Assembly: GCA_002633005.1 (NCBI GenBank)
Contig: NMRA01000597.1
Coordinates: forward strand, 156,970 to 220,969
Length of the DNA stretch: 64,000 nucleotides
Direction of reading: 5' to 3'
Origin: Phoronis australis
Lineage: Eukaryota; Phoronida; Phoronidae
A program made the position numbers and the translations under genes. Shown here one piece after another: positions 10,566 to 22,764 of the stretch (positions are counted from its first letter, which is position 1; each line of letters opens with the position of its first letter). The notes under the pieces are model-generated. The model was not told the DNA's origin. It did not search any database and saw only the letters and a program-made list of their open reading frames with translations.

Positions 10566-12936
10566 ATTAGATGCAATTTGTAATGCCTTTGGAGTGTTCG
10601 TAAGTGCAAATGATTTGAGAAGCCAGCAATGAATAAATCACTGCGTTACCGGCTTTAGGTGCAATAAAACTAATTGACGGGACACCGAGGCCGCGTGAGC
10701 TCATGATTGAGTGTTTGCTGGCAGAAACTGTTGTGAAACAACTCGATTTCCATCCCACGGCCAGGTGTTAGGGGAATCTTTATTTACATTTACATTACTC
10801 AAATAATGATTGTCAATGTACAACTTCTGCCCTGACGGTGCTGTGGCCAAAGCGGAACCTGAATTCGCGGCCCGGCCCCGATGAGTAAGTAGGTTTGCAG
10901 TTTCGTGGCTAATTCACCAACAGAATCACGTGCACATTAATTTGGCTCACTATAGTATAGTATTTTCTTGACTGGAAGTTTAGTTTCCACTGAACTTTGG
11001 CTGGTTTATGTTCGTGACTGTCTGATCAGTTTCCGAGCCACTGGCCGGCCGGGGATAACGAGTCAATCCGGCCGGCCGCGACGGGCCTGATCGGGTTCCG
11101 AGCCACTGGCCAGGATAACAAGCGTTTTGTGTTTAGAACTTAAAAAATCACAAGTCCAAACAACACAGATCAAAGTTCTCGTGTCTGTATCTCACGGAAA
11201 ATACTTCGAAATTATCTCCGAACAGACCCCAAACTCCTCTACGGACCTCATTGGCCTGCCGAACTTTGTAGGCTACGATGTGTCCAAATACCAATAAATC
11301 CATAAGAGCGAAATAAAACAACACGTTTTTCTAAGAACTCGGTGTATTTTTAAGGGTTTTACATCGAAGTTTGATGATTTATTGGTGTTAAACGATGACT
11401 TCAAGCGATAAGCTGACACCAGTAACCCGTGTTGAGAACTACTGAACAGATTGCGTGTGAAACCGATGACATCATTGGATAATTTCAACACCTCCGTCTG
11501 CCGTCAGGTGTCAGGTAACGCAACCGTACGTGTCGTTATGGAGTAGAGCTACTCGATCTTAATTGATACAAATTAGGCTGTTTTTTGGGTGGCATGGACC
11601 TTTAAGGGCCGATAAAGCGAGAAAATCGTCTTATAAAAATAGTATTATTGTGCAAAATAGATGCTGAATCGTTAGTCGCCACTTTCAGAAAAATCTGTGA
11701 ACCTAGTTTCGATTTGCAATCGCGTTTTTAAGACTGTCGTCACCACTCTAGTATTGTTGATCGCGCTTTGGTGTGAAAGTTAATAGTTACTTCGAGTAAC
11801 TAAACTTTTTAATATAATTGTGTTTATTCGAACATGCAACAAAATCGTCCGTAACATTGTTACAACAACCACTTCTTTAATTTCCTTCTGTATTTATTTT
11901 CCAAGCAATAAACATACAAGCGCAACCTGCAACAGTCAAAATGCTTGATACAAGCTAATTCTCAATGCTGCAAATCAAAATATTACCATTAAAATTCATG
12001 TCATCTCCAACATAAGTAAACTAGATTGAACAGGGACGAAACGACATTCAAAATGGTCAAGAAATATCGAAATTTAGAATATTTGTAAGATAATGGTGAT
12101 AAAGTGATTGTGCACAATACCCGATGGCCGGTGATGTCACTTGAGATTGTTATCTGCAAACCCTGTGGAACAAGTCGGCGGGTTCGACCTTGCTATGGGA
12201 TCGATTTCCAACAAACAACCTGCACGACTTTGTTAACCAAATCACTTTAAAACATGACCACACTTATCGAATTCTGAATTACAGACGAATGAGAGGGGCT
12301 TTCAAGTAATAAGCAATGCCACACAATCATTGCTCAATTATCGAATTCGCAAATTTCAGTGTTGGCCAATTTCAGGAAACTTGAAACCATTTTTTAGGCG
12401 ACGATGGTTTTGATGTTCTGTTGGCAACGTAAACCAAATCATACCATGCTAAAGATTATGAGACTGGTTTTTGGCAGTTACCGGTAAATGATAACTTATC
12501 AAAATGCAATCTTAAGTGCAATTTCATTATGTTGGTCGACACGCATAGAGAATATACCTTCTCTGTGTGTAAGCTGGTGCATCAAAACCTTTGATATCAG
12601 TCACTCGTATCAAACCAGCAACTTTTCACAAATTGAAAACGATTAATAGCATATACACAATGGGGATCAATGGTTAAATTTTCTTAGAACAATTATTAAC
12701 TGCGTTTTGATACGTTGATTTTTGATTACACCCTCCATCGATTTACTTAGAGCACAAATCATCTTATACTCTGCAACAACTTCTCCCAAAACTTCTCCTA
12801 CTATGATAGAAGATGATAACAACCCCATTGGAAGTTGTATTGCAGGGGAAATTTAAAGACCGAGATCTTCTGGTTCACGGTTTCTATAATTAGGCCATCA
12901 ATGAGGATTTTTCTCTTTAAAAGTATAAGTATCTGT
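10566..12936. other. Non-coding stretch downstream of the oxygenase gene
   Basis: No gene recognised. The only structured item is a diverged dispersed repeat around 12340-12500 that matches 25095-25250. Confidence 0.5.
12340..12500 (+). repeat. Dispersed repeat R2, copy 1
   Basis: Shares an ordered set of blocks with 25095-25250: atcgaattcgcaaatttcag, gaaaccatttttt.ggcg, gatggttttgatgtt and gagactggttttt.g.cag. The copies are well diverged and no termini could be fixed. Confidence 0.5.
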
Positions 12937-15900
12937 TTAAATTTCGCGCCAGTTAAACGAAGTATCCAATCCTTCGTACTCAATGAACTTTTTGCGCTTC
13001 ACAGTTTCAATCATCCAGTGGCCATACTTATAGACAGGAGTGCCTTCTGGCGGTGCCTCCAGAACTGGCGACCTGTTGAGGTCAGTGTGGTAACTGGGTT
13101 CCATAAAGAATGGAACAGAATAACGATCGCTACCGATCTCTACCACGCGATGACGTGTAGCTTTCAGTCGGCCTCCACAAAACTTTACCAGAGCATCCCC
13201 AATATTAACAATTAAAGTTCCCGGTGTAGGTTCCACTGCACACCATTCGCCATCTTGGTTGAGCACTTGCAAACCGGGGTTGTCAAAAGCCTCCAGAATC
13301 GTGATCATACTTGTGTCGTGATGATCATCGCAAGTTAGAACCTTGCCATCGTTCGAAATGCACGTCTTCGGAATATCGGCTGTACAAACAAAGAATAACA
13401 TGCAACATGAATTCATTCAACATTTAAAAGATTAATACAAAGTAAATTGCAGACGACAATTTCAGCTGATCCCAGGACCTAATCTCCGCATTTTGGGATG
13501 GAAGGGCAAACTAGTCCACATTGTGGCTTAGAATTTGACGAAGCATGACGGCGCTTTCCCGTTCAGTGACGTTACCAGACGAAGAGGGTTGTGAGCGAGT
13601 GATAACATCTATCTCCTTTGTTAATCGCCAAGCACAGTCCTTTGTCTAGTATGACAACAGGCAGGCCTTTATCTACAGACCAGGTGTGAACACAGTCCAA
13701 CCCAGAGCGAGAATTGGTACGTTCGGAAAGAATAGATTGTCGTAACTTCGATTGTACTTGGGCGATTTTGGCGATTAAAAAACTAAACATGATCATCATT
13801 TGTCGAGGATTTCAGAAATACTGCTGGTTTGTGTTCAAATATGTTATAACTTAACTTTTGTTTTTAACAGCACAGCCCAGCTAGGATAGATGCGATCTTA
13901 TTGGAGATTAGAGAAATTATCGAACAAAAGAGAGCTGGCACTCCAACCATGAATGCCAGAATGGAGTTAATTAGTCGTGTAAGATATTGGCTACAGGGGT
14001 CATCTTCCCAACTTGTTGTTGGGCTATAGAATCGAACAAGTTGGGAGCAACGAAAAAACGTAATGGGGTTGCAAATCATGCGTGTCATTCACACACAACA
14101 GGCCTTTCAAATTGACATGCAAGGTCAATGAAAGCAGCTCTTTGTGAATTCTGGCCCATACAAGTAAACACAGCTTAACGAAAGGTTTGTGGTCCTGGCT
14201 GAAAAGATAATTGATTTATTACCCCCTGTAGATCAGCGAATAGCCAAGCCCAAAATGGAAGTCAGGCTCCCACTTAGAACTCGAATTCTAACCAACCACG
14301 CTGCATGATTCCGCAACAAATTGGTAAACTTACTAGAAGCGTGACGTGCAATTAATTGGCACAATTTCGAGTTGAGTTTCGAGTATTGAGACTAGACCCC
14401 CATTTCGAGGAATTGCAAAAGTATACGATGAATAGGGGAAAGACGTAATTCAAATGTGTCTTTTCGATGTTCATCCGAAAATTCGATTACCTCCTATTGA
14501 GCTTTGTTAAAAGGTATAGTTAAATTATTCATAAATTACCTGTTCCACAACAAAATATTTTAAAATGTTTTAAACGAGTGTTACATCATTGATGAGCACT
14601 GCGTTCCAAAAGAGCCCTCAACACATTCACACCCAATTTCCTCCCATTCACATGCAAACTACAGTTTTGTCAACATGCAACTGAACACGACAAACGTAAT
14701 TTACTGAAGTTTGGTCACGTGCATTAATTTAAAATCTGTTTGGTGGAGTTTGGTAGAGTTTGGTGAATAATAACCAACCAGCAAACAGCAGAAAAGCACA
14801 TGATTCTCAGTGTTCAAAATGGCAGCCTCAGCAAGAGAAAGTTTGGAAAAGTTTGACATTGTGGACACTAGGTAGACAGATTGACTATCACATGACTTTG
14901 TATAGGTATATCAGGGAGACCATTTTGTCGCGTGTAACTCAGTCTCAGTGTTATAAAAATCGACAGCCAGCGGACTAAAAACGCTCTAACTTTGAAACCG
15001 TTGGTTAGATTCTTATGAAATGCGTACCAATAATATATAATTGTATTTTCACAATCTTTCCAGTGGTATCACTTTCAAGATATGTAGAATTAAAGTGGAA
15101 ATACTTTTAAGTCCTTAATTTAAGTATCTTCCTACCAATACTTCTATGTCTTTGCTTTATTTATTCTTACGTGTAATAAATTTGCATTCAATACACCAAG
15201 GTCCCTTATCTGCTTACGGTCACGTTGTATGTTTTCAGTCAGCTTCCACACAACAAGATGGCGTCACATGAGACACGTGCTTTCACTTCCGATCTATCTA
15301 TACATCTATAGTGTGGACTGGTTACCAAACTCGTCAAAACGTCACCAAACTCCAACTTTGTCGTGTTTGCACATAAAAGTTTGGTACAGGTTGCCAGTGT
15401 GGCTGGGCCTATGCAAACTCACTTCTAAAAACTCACTGATACTTTCTCAGTTGTTAAACACGCATTTAAAACACTTTGATTAAAGTACTTACTACCACGT
15501 GATGGGTAATGCAGTAATCGTAGCGTTGACAGCGGTTTCTCGACGATCATGCTATCAAAACAGTGCTCTTCAAAGCCGAGTCCAAGGGCCAACATTCGGA
15601 TCAAATCGATAGCAGTGCGGTGCATCACCTTATAGTAAGATGTCACGATCTCCTTGAAGGGAATCGTCTCCTCAGTCGGCCACTGCGGGTTCTCGTAAAG
15701 TCTGTTACCATTCAGGACATCAGGGTCATTTGGTGGAAGTGTTATGCCGCATTCAAATGCCTCTTTATGACTAGAATTCAGGGGATCTACACCAGTAGGG
15801 AAATAACCTCTGTAGACATTTTTGCTGTTTGGGTTCCACTTCTTTCTTGTAACTTCAAACTTCTTTTCCAAGGGTTGAGTAAAGAACCATTGGCAAGCCT

Positions 15901-16054
15901 CTTTCAAGCGATAAGGGTCTACTCCTTCCACATTTTCGAGTATTAGGAAGCCTATCGTACTCATAATTTCGACCAGCTCCTTTGAGAGCGCATCGCGGTC
16001 CGTTGTCGCTCTTCGCATGTCGATGAGGGGTAGCGTCAGAAGCTTCGAGTCCAT
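12937..16054 (-). CDS. 2-oxoglutarate/Fe(II)-dependent dioxygenase (isopenicillin N synthase-like)
   Basis: Two coding exons, 16054-15493 and 13379-12937, join in phase across a 2.1-kb intron (donor A|gtaagt, acceptor ttgtacag) to give 334 residues, the usual length of the family. Residues 1-120 form the DIOX_N-type start: LPLIDM, GFLILENVEG, and QPLEKKFEV followed by YRGYFP. The catalytic jelly-roll region carries the metal ligands H207-x-D209 (HHDTSMITIL) and H264 (KATRHRV), and the 2-oxoglutarate-binding R273-x-S275 (DRYSVPFF). All key residues are present, so an active soluble oxygenase is likely. The substrate is unknown. It resembles the fungal/animal hxnY-like branch more than plant hormone enzymes. 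ATG 16054 is the first ATG in frame; a possible acceptor (gttgtag, near 16095) suggests an upstream non-coding exon. An alternative donor three bases upstream changes two residues only. Confidence 0.88.
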
Positions 16055-16775
16055 CTCGGTCGAAGTTGAAAGGCGGATTCCAGTCTTCAAAATCTACAAC
16101 ACAAATTTTTGTTGCAATGTGTTAACAGTTTGATTCGATATATTTGTGTGTTATATACAGTAGACTTAATGTTGAACAGATTGAGATCGAGAAGAGAGGT
16201 TCTGCCTAACTTGCGACCATTTTTGCTATGCCTCAGTAAATGATGAGGTGAATAAACTACACTTTTATGGAACAATTCAGTGATGTAGAAATTTACTTCG
16301 TTATCAAAAAAGAAACAAAATGCACAGCATAATAATATGTTTCCAGTTTGGAAGCCAACAAATACTTTTGCACTGCACACAGAGGACAGCAACGCAAGAG
16401 CGAAGGGTTCGCCTGGAAATTTTGACAATCGACAAATTGAATGGGGATTTTTGAAAAAATGAACATTCAAAAGTAAGTAAAGATGTTAGATTCGCAGTCG
16501 ATATTTTTATGACGTCACTTCAGTGTACAACAGCAAGGCAAAGCGTTGATTCGCGCTGAAAGTGCACCGCAAACGGTATTATACTTCTAGGCGTGCTTAT
16601 CAGCTTCATGCAAGATACAAGGAGACAACAATTCGACTCCAAATAATAGATGTAATGATCAGAACTGACATGAAACTAACACCAAACCAAGAACTTCAAC
16701 CACGTACCGTTATGAAATTGGTTTCAAATTGTTCCTTAGTGAACTAGGTGATGTTTCTGGGCTTTTCGCAATTGT

Positions 16776-17150
16776 TTAAAAGGATACTAAATCCTATTTT
16801 GATCATTTCAACCAATCCTCGTTCTGTCATTTGCTAATAAATCAGTGGCGTCAATCTTGAACGATGAAAAGAGGAATCGATTAAAAACTCATTATCCCTC
16901 TGACACAGATTGGGTGTTATGGTGTTTAGTGGGCGGTCTTTCAACACAGTTGCTGTGTAATTCGTTAAAAGCGTAGGTCAAGTTTGACCGTTTAGCCGAC
17001 TTTGAGAGGAGTTTTCAATTTTTCCTCCAAGCTTTTGAGAGTTGTCGGAAATTACAGGAAATCATTTTGCCTCAGAGAATTGGACGGAAAAGTCGTTTTA
17101 ACATCATTCTTTTAATAGATCAAAACCCGGTTTGATATCCTTTTAAGACA
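16776..17150 (+). mobile_element. MITE-like repeat R3, copy 1
   Basis: The left end is TTTAAAAGGATACTAAA and the right end TTTGATATCCTTTTAA, an imperfect terminal inverted repeat beginning TTAA. The interior (catttgctaataaat...cttttgagagttgtcgg) matches the reverse complement of 46390-46685. TTAA-flanked ends suggest a piggyBac- or Kolobok-type non-autonomous element. Confidence 0.6.
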
Positions 17151-17299
17151 AGGCTCTACAAGTCGACTTATCACGGCGTCATCTTATTAGCCAACGAGTA
17201 TGTTCTCTAGCAATAAGAAACTATTTTAATTCTTTGCATGCACAAAACGATTTGGCGGATACAAAATGATTTAAGGGGGCACAGCACCTATTGGAATCT

Positions 17300-18830
17300 G
17301 CACAAAACTAGTAGCTGCCACCATCTACATATTGGATAGTCACTAGGGGGAGCTGCAACAGTCAAATCCGCCCAAACATCGACTAGAGCCGGCGCATTGC
17401 TGTCATATACCTCTATGTCAAGTTTCATTCCGTCAATCAGTTTTCTAGACACCATCAACGCTCATTACCAAAAGTCTGTACAGAGATAGTCTCTCGGTAA
17501 AACCGAAATCGCCACTAAGGGGTGTTCCAGAGGTCGAATCCGTCTGAAAATCGACTGGTACCGGCCAAAGGCGGACAGAAACCACTGTGTCAGGTATCAC
17601 TGAAATCTGTCTGTCGGGTTTCTAGAAAATATCTGGAGACGCTGCTCCCAATAAAATACTGAAAAGCTTCTTGTAAGACAAAAATGACTACTGCAGTAGA
17701 AGCATCTGTCCAGCTGAGGTCAAGAAGCGGGGACAGCTTGAAAAATGGAATGTACCGCCCTTAGTGTGATTCTCAATGTGCCAAATTTTAATTAAATTCC
17801 GAACAGGAGTTCGTGAGATATCGAGCCACCAGGGTGGTGCGGCAGTAGTCGAAACTGCTCGAAAATCGAGTGGTGCCGAAGCTTAAAATGTATTGCCGTC
17901 ACACGTCCGTGACAAATTGTATCAAAATACGAACAGGAGTTTTTGCATTTACTTCTTCTGTCAACACTGGTGTGTATTATGTTCCTGGTATCCGGTCACA
18001 GTTATCTCTCTTCACCGGAAATGTATGACATTATCACGTATTATAGGACATTTAAAAACCATTTGGTGAAATATTTTTGATCGGAGTTGCCAAATGTCAT
18101 CGCTTTCAACTACATTTGGTTTGGTATTTCTTGATGAGAGGACTCGAGCTCTGTCGGTCTCGCCACCTGATGACTGTTTTTGAGATATCGGGCGGACAAG
18201 TGGCGAGTGTTCCGTAGAAGCCAGAATCCTGCAAATACACGATTGAAGAACACGTAAGACTTCGCGACATATCGCCAAGAATTACAAGCGAACCACGTGA
18301 TCAGACTAGATTCCTTAGCGAGATTCTTGCATCTACGAAACTCTACCCTGAACAACCAGATAAAATGGACACTAGGGGGTACGTCAGCAATTGAATCCGT
18401 TTGAACATGCCTTCGGGTCAAGTTTCATCGAAATACCGCAATCGGTTCTCTAGGTATCACTCTTCCCCTCAAAGTACATAAAAACCCTTGTTAAAGCCAA
18501 GCCTAATGAGAGGTGCTCGCAGTGGTCGAATCCGCCTGAAAACGAATGGCCTAGCTGTAGGCGCAATGCCGTCACGCACCCCTGTGTCGTTTCATTGAAT
18601 TCGATGCATCGGTCTCAAGATATTGTTCGGAAACGTTCTTCCCCCAAAACACGAAAAAGTTCATGTCTCCGACCCTGGGGTGCGGGACAGGTTGAGACAG
18701 TCCAAGTGACACCTTACACAATGTGCTAAATTTCACAAAGGCCGAGTATTTGAGATAACAAGCGGTTAACCGGACAAAATGACACTGATGTATAGGCATG
18801 TGGGCTCAAAGATAAATGTTCACTATAAAA
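17300..18830 (+). repeat. Degenerate tandem array with CACTAGGGGG units
   Basis: Diverged units recur near 17340, 17515, 17830, 18365 and 18505. Each holds, in order, a CTAGGGGG-like start, tcgaatccgcctgaaaatcga, a gcattgccgtcac block, gtcaagtttcat.gaaat and gtttctaga. A second block (ggacagcttgaaaaatgg... near 17715 and ggacaggttgagacag near 18685) also repeats, giving a higher-order pattern. Spacing varies, so the array is old. The open frames across it are not genes. Confidence 0.7.
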
Positions 18831-20425
18831 TGGAAATGGCGTTAACAGTGCTAAGAATGAAGCGTATTGCCAAATGTGGATGTAATGTGCCAAAAGTTAT
18901 CGAAGATTCTATATGTCATCAACCTCCTGAGAAGGCAACGACATTTTGATCGTTTGATTCTGTGTGAAGAAAGATTGACGAAATTGCGAGCGATTTTCAC
19001 ATTCATTCACAGATATGACATTAACTTTTGACAGCAGCAATACGAAAAACTCAAAAACAAAAATTGGAAAGTTAAGGGCACAACCTAGATCACTAAATTT
19101 CTGCCAAACCAAAGTCTTCAAGTATGGCGTGATGACGTGAGTCCCAGCACACGGCACCCCAGAAAAACACACCCAAACGCCTGATAAAGGTTAAATAGAT
19201 ATTTGTCCAAGGATATTTAGGCCGTATCCAAGTTCACTGAAAAGGGTGAGTTGCGAATAGTAACTATTCGCTATCGTTTATCAACATTACTGTTTCCTGG
19301 ACTTTCTTTGTAGATTTAACTACCAGTAGTCGGTCTTCAACTGACGTTTAGACAGTGTTTATGATCATGGACTCGCGATGTCGTACCAAACGAGCGCACA
19401 ACTTACGTCTGGATGTACAACCGAGTCCTGTCAATCAGTTTGAGTGCTTGATTTTGTTGATAGCTATAAGTCTCATCCTAGCAAGGGGGCTATTCAACTA
19501 TTTTGTCCGGATGACTGGGTTTTGCGCTAGGAAACTGTAGCACCCTTTCCTTTAGAGAGTCGGCGGGGTGGGTCAAAATCCACTAGAGTTAGGGCGCCAA
19601 AATAGACACATGTGTTGCTGAAGACACACTCTTTAGAAAAGGTTTTAGTTTTCGTAACATAATTGTTCTGTAGGAGTTTCAATCCCTACATAACATTAAA
19701 ATTCAGTGGATGGCTGCCTTTTGGGGAGTAGTCCTTGTGACCCAACAAATCCGGCATAAATAGAATACGAAACTCTTATGCATAGTTCAGTTATCATTTT
19801 AGAATAACGTTGGCGTAGGTAAATTGAGCAGGAGCCTCAACTCTGTGGTCCAGTTTGGAGAAACTGTATGTCATGACACTTTTTGTCCTTTTTCGCTTCC
19901 AATTTTAATGGGTTCGTTAGCCCGAGCTAAGCAATCACCTGAAATCATGAATCATTTTTGCGCCTATGACTTCTAAGATTATCCCTGATAGTTCTGTTGC
20001 AAAAAGCATATTTTTCTATGGAATTCTCTTACAAAAACTATATCTTTCTGTATAGTTTCAACATAATCAAAACGTAAATCCGTTTGTCGAGGATGCTTAA
20101 AATCGGAAAACGCAACCATTCGCAGGTAACCCGGTAGCGAAAGACCTTCCCACCTGAGTGGAACGTTCCGTACACACTTTTTGTGGAAGTATACCTCGGG
20201 ATTTCCGTTTTAACCACAAATAAATAAAAATTTCCAAGAACATTTTCGAAGAATGGTGAGTATTTCTTCGTCATCTTCTGACAGCGTTCTCTTCCCATGA
20301 ACTGTTCTTTTCTCTCCGAGCGGTACTTCTTTTTCATACGAAATCCACTCATTTATTACAAATCCCAACGAGGTGATGTAATTATTAATTTTCATTGGCT
20401 GCCGAAAAAATCGGCTAGCTCCGGG
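18831..20425. other. Non-coding stretch, nothing recognised
   Basis: Only short frames without domain similarity. I see no repeat with definable ends. Confidence 0.45.
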
Positions 20426-20433
20426 CTTGACGC

Positions 20434-20589
20434 CAGTGCTGTAGTGGGGCGTAGGCGCACGTAGACGCAGCCAACCACCTTTTGGCACTTGAACGTAGCG
20501 CCTACGCACCGTAAGTTACGTTCAGTGCTCAAGGTGATACGGTGGGCTTCGGAAGCTTACTTACCTCCAAATTTACCACTACAACACTG
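20434..20589. mobile_element. hAT-type MITE, copy 1 (156 bp)
   Basis: The ends CAGTGCTGTAGTGG and CCACTACAACACTG are inverted repeats. The flanks are CTTGACGC at 20426-20433 and again at 20590-20597, a perfect 8-bp target duplication. CAGTG ends with 8-bp duplications are the hAT pattern. The interior matches the 23243 copy closely. Confidence 0.9.
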
Positions 20590-21444
20590 CTTGACGCCTA
20601 GCTGTGAGGATTTACCTTAACCAGGCAAATGGGATATTCACGAATGAGACATTCGTCTCACAGCCTCTCGAGGCAAAATCCACAGTTCCTTTTTGCGGCA
20701 AGCGTGAGATATGAGCTGAGCAAAAAAATTTTTCGAAACCCGTACCTCATCGTCTACGTTCTCCTTTAGCTCACGTCAGCGCTCGCATGCTGTGACGATT
20801 TACGCTCGCGTCTTGAAAGAATTGCACTGAAACAACCGAGACTTTCGTCACAGCGCTACGCAAAAGGCAAAATCATCACTTAATTTGGCGCAGACAGGAT
20901 CGAGTTGAGCTCGTTTGCATTCGAAACGCGTAGCTCTGCGTCTGCGCTGGCCGGGCCTTTATTGAAATAGCCTGATGTACTCCATTATATTGGTGTATGT
21001 TATCCAGGGGCACTGAAGTGGCTAGGGTGTACCGCTGGGAAATAAGAATATCCATCCTTTTAGAGAATACGCACGATGAATACCTAACATCCTCTCAGAT
21101 TCTGAGCAAGACTAAAAAGGTTGTTGTTCGTAGCTTACGTTCCACAAAATTGCACCCTTTTGATCGTTGACGTTCGTTCTCTTAATACAACCTCTTTGTA
21201 GGGCAAAAGGCATTGTTATGAATTGAAACATATCCGTAACCTATAAGTAGTATTTGGACTGCAGGTTTATTAGCTTTTAGGCCAACAAATGATATGAACT
21301 CAGTGTGGAGCGTCGACAATCAAAGTGAATGATTTGTAAGTAATTTAACATTTTCGTAGCAGGGAATTTTGATTGTGAAAAAGACACCTTTTAATTCTGA
21401 GAGGCACGTACAGTTTTCCTCTTCTTGGAAGAACCCCCACCCCC

Positions 21445-21535
21445 NNNNNNNNNNNNNNNNNNNNNNNNNNNNNNNNNNNNNNNNNNNNNNNNNNNNNNNN
21501 NNNNNNNNNNNNNNNNNNNNNNNNNNNNNNNNNNN
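21445..21535. other. Assembly gap of 91 N
   Basis: A run of unknown bases that truncates the left end of the following R1 repeat. The sequence 20598-21444 before it shows no gene. Confidence 0.95.
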
Positions 21536-22745
21536 ACCTCGTTACAACGTTCCCTGTTTACAATGATAACAGCGATATAACGTACAAACTTCCACGTCCC
21601 GATTTTACCTAATCCTAATGCATGTAAGTGTATACCACTTACTGTAACGTATACATTCGGAAGATCCCTTGGTTGCAACGGAGTTTTAATGTAAATATTC
21701 GATGGAACACTCACGTTGACAGTAAGCAGCTCCGAAACTTACCGGTAAGACAAGTGAAACAAGCAGGTCAAACCTCAAAGCTTGCGACCAAGAGTACTTT
21801 GGGGTTAACCTACCTTGGATTTAGTGAGCAAAGTCTACGGAGAAACGTCACGTCCGTGTCCAGCTGCTCAGGTATTCTCACACTTTTTCACGGCCAGTGC
21901 TACATTAACACATAGGTGGCGCTGTAACAGAGGGTATAGGTCAGGGTGTTTCGAGCTCGGGATACACTCCCAAACAACTGCCTTATTGTCGACTTTGCTT
22001 TGTAGGAGGGCCATACTGATGCGCGTAGAATACAGCGAGGCCTTTCACTAACCGTCGAAAGGGGCACTGAAAAACATACGCTAATCAAAGCATATTTTAG
22101 TTTATATTTCCCAGTGGTGTGATTCTGTCAGCGAAGGTCACTGACGTCAGGCGGCTGCAGCTAACTCTGCCTTGGATTCACGCTGGTAATCTTGAGTCAC
22201 TAATGATATTCACACTGACGTCAGAATGGAATTGAGTAACAAAAAATTTGGGGTACAAATAAACAGTAGGTCATGAGAAACCGACCACTTCGGAATCGGT
22301 TTCAGGTGCCGCAATCGACCGTTTGCCGGACTCTCCGATCACCCCCCCCCCGGGTTTTTTGCCTTGGTTGACATGGTCGGTCGAGCATCACCCCGCAAAA
22401 CCCATTGAAGATTTACATATGCCTACCATTACCAAAAATTTTTTAACTATGTTGACTGCCTTCAACCGAACTATTGCTATGATACTTTCACTTGTGTTGG
22501 TCCCCGATCTGGCGTACACCAGCAAAGAAATCTACAACACTAACTTTTGTTCTGGTAAAAATCTTTTTAAAAATTCTCTGCGAAATGTTTTACCAAACCT
22601 TGTGAACAGTCTTCCACGTTATGTCCTTGACAAGATTGATACACATTGTTTGTTTAGTGTAACAACTAATCAATTAGAAATCGTTGCTTTGATGAGAATT
22701 TTCTTGATTGCACTGTTGCCAACTGCTGTTTGTATTTCTGTGAAA
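21536..22745 (+). repeat. Composite repeat R1, uninterrupted copy
   Basis: The first ~520 bp match 2140-2659. From about 22060 (actgaaaaacatacgcta) it matches 5060-5745 and 6440-7130 (ccattgaa.attt.catatgcctacc, ccttcaaccgaa.tatt). This copy therefore shows the original continuous order and proves that copy 1 is interrupted. The open frame at 22323-22757 overlaps the repeat, is broken in the other copies and is probably not a gene. Confidence 0.75.
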
Positions 22746-22764
22746 TTTGGAATTTAGTTAAGTC

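Noticed and set aside
18012-18421. Overlapping minus-strand frames of 88 and 103 codons
   Set aside because: They fall in the degenerate tandem array and show no domain or splice context.
22323-22757. 144-codon open frame that could be a small gene
   Set aside because: It lies within repeat R1, and the other copies of the same DNA are broken by stops and indels.
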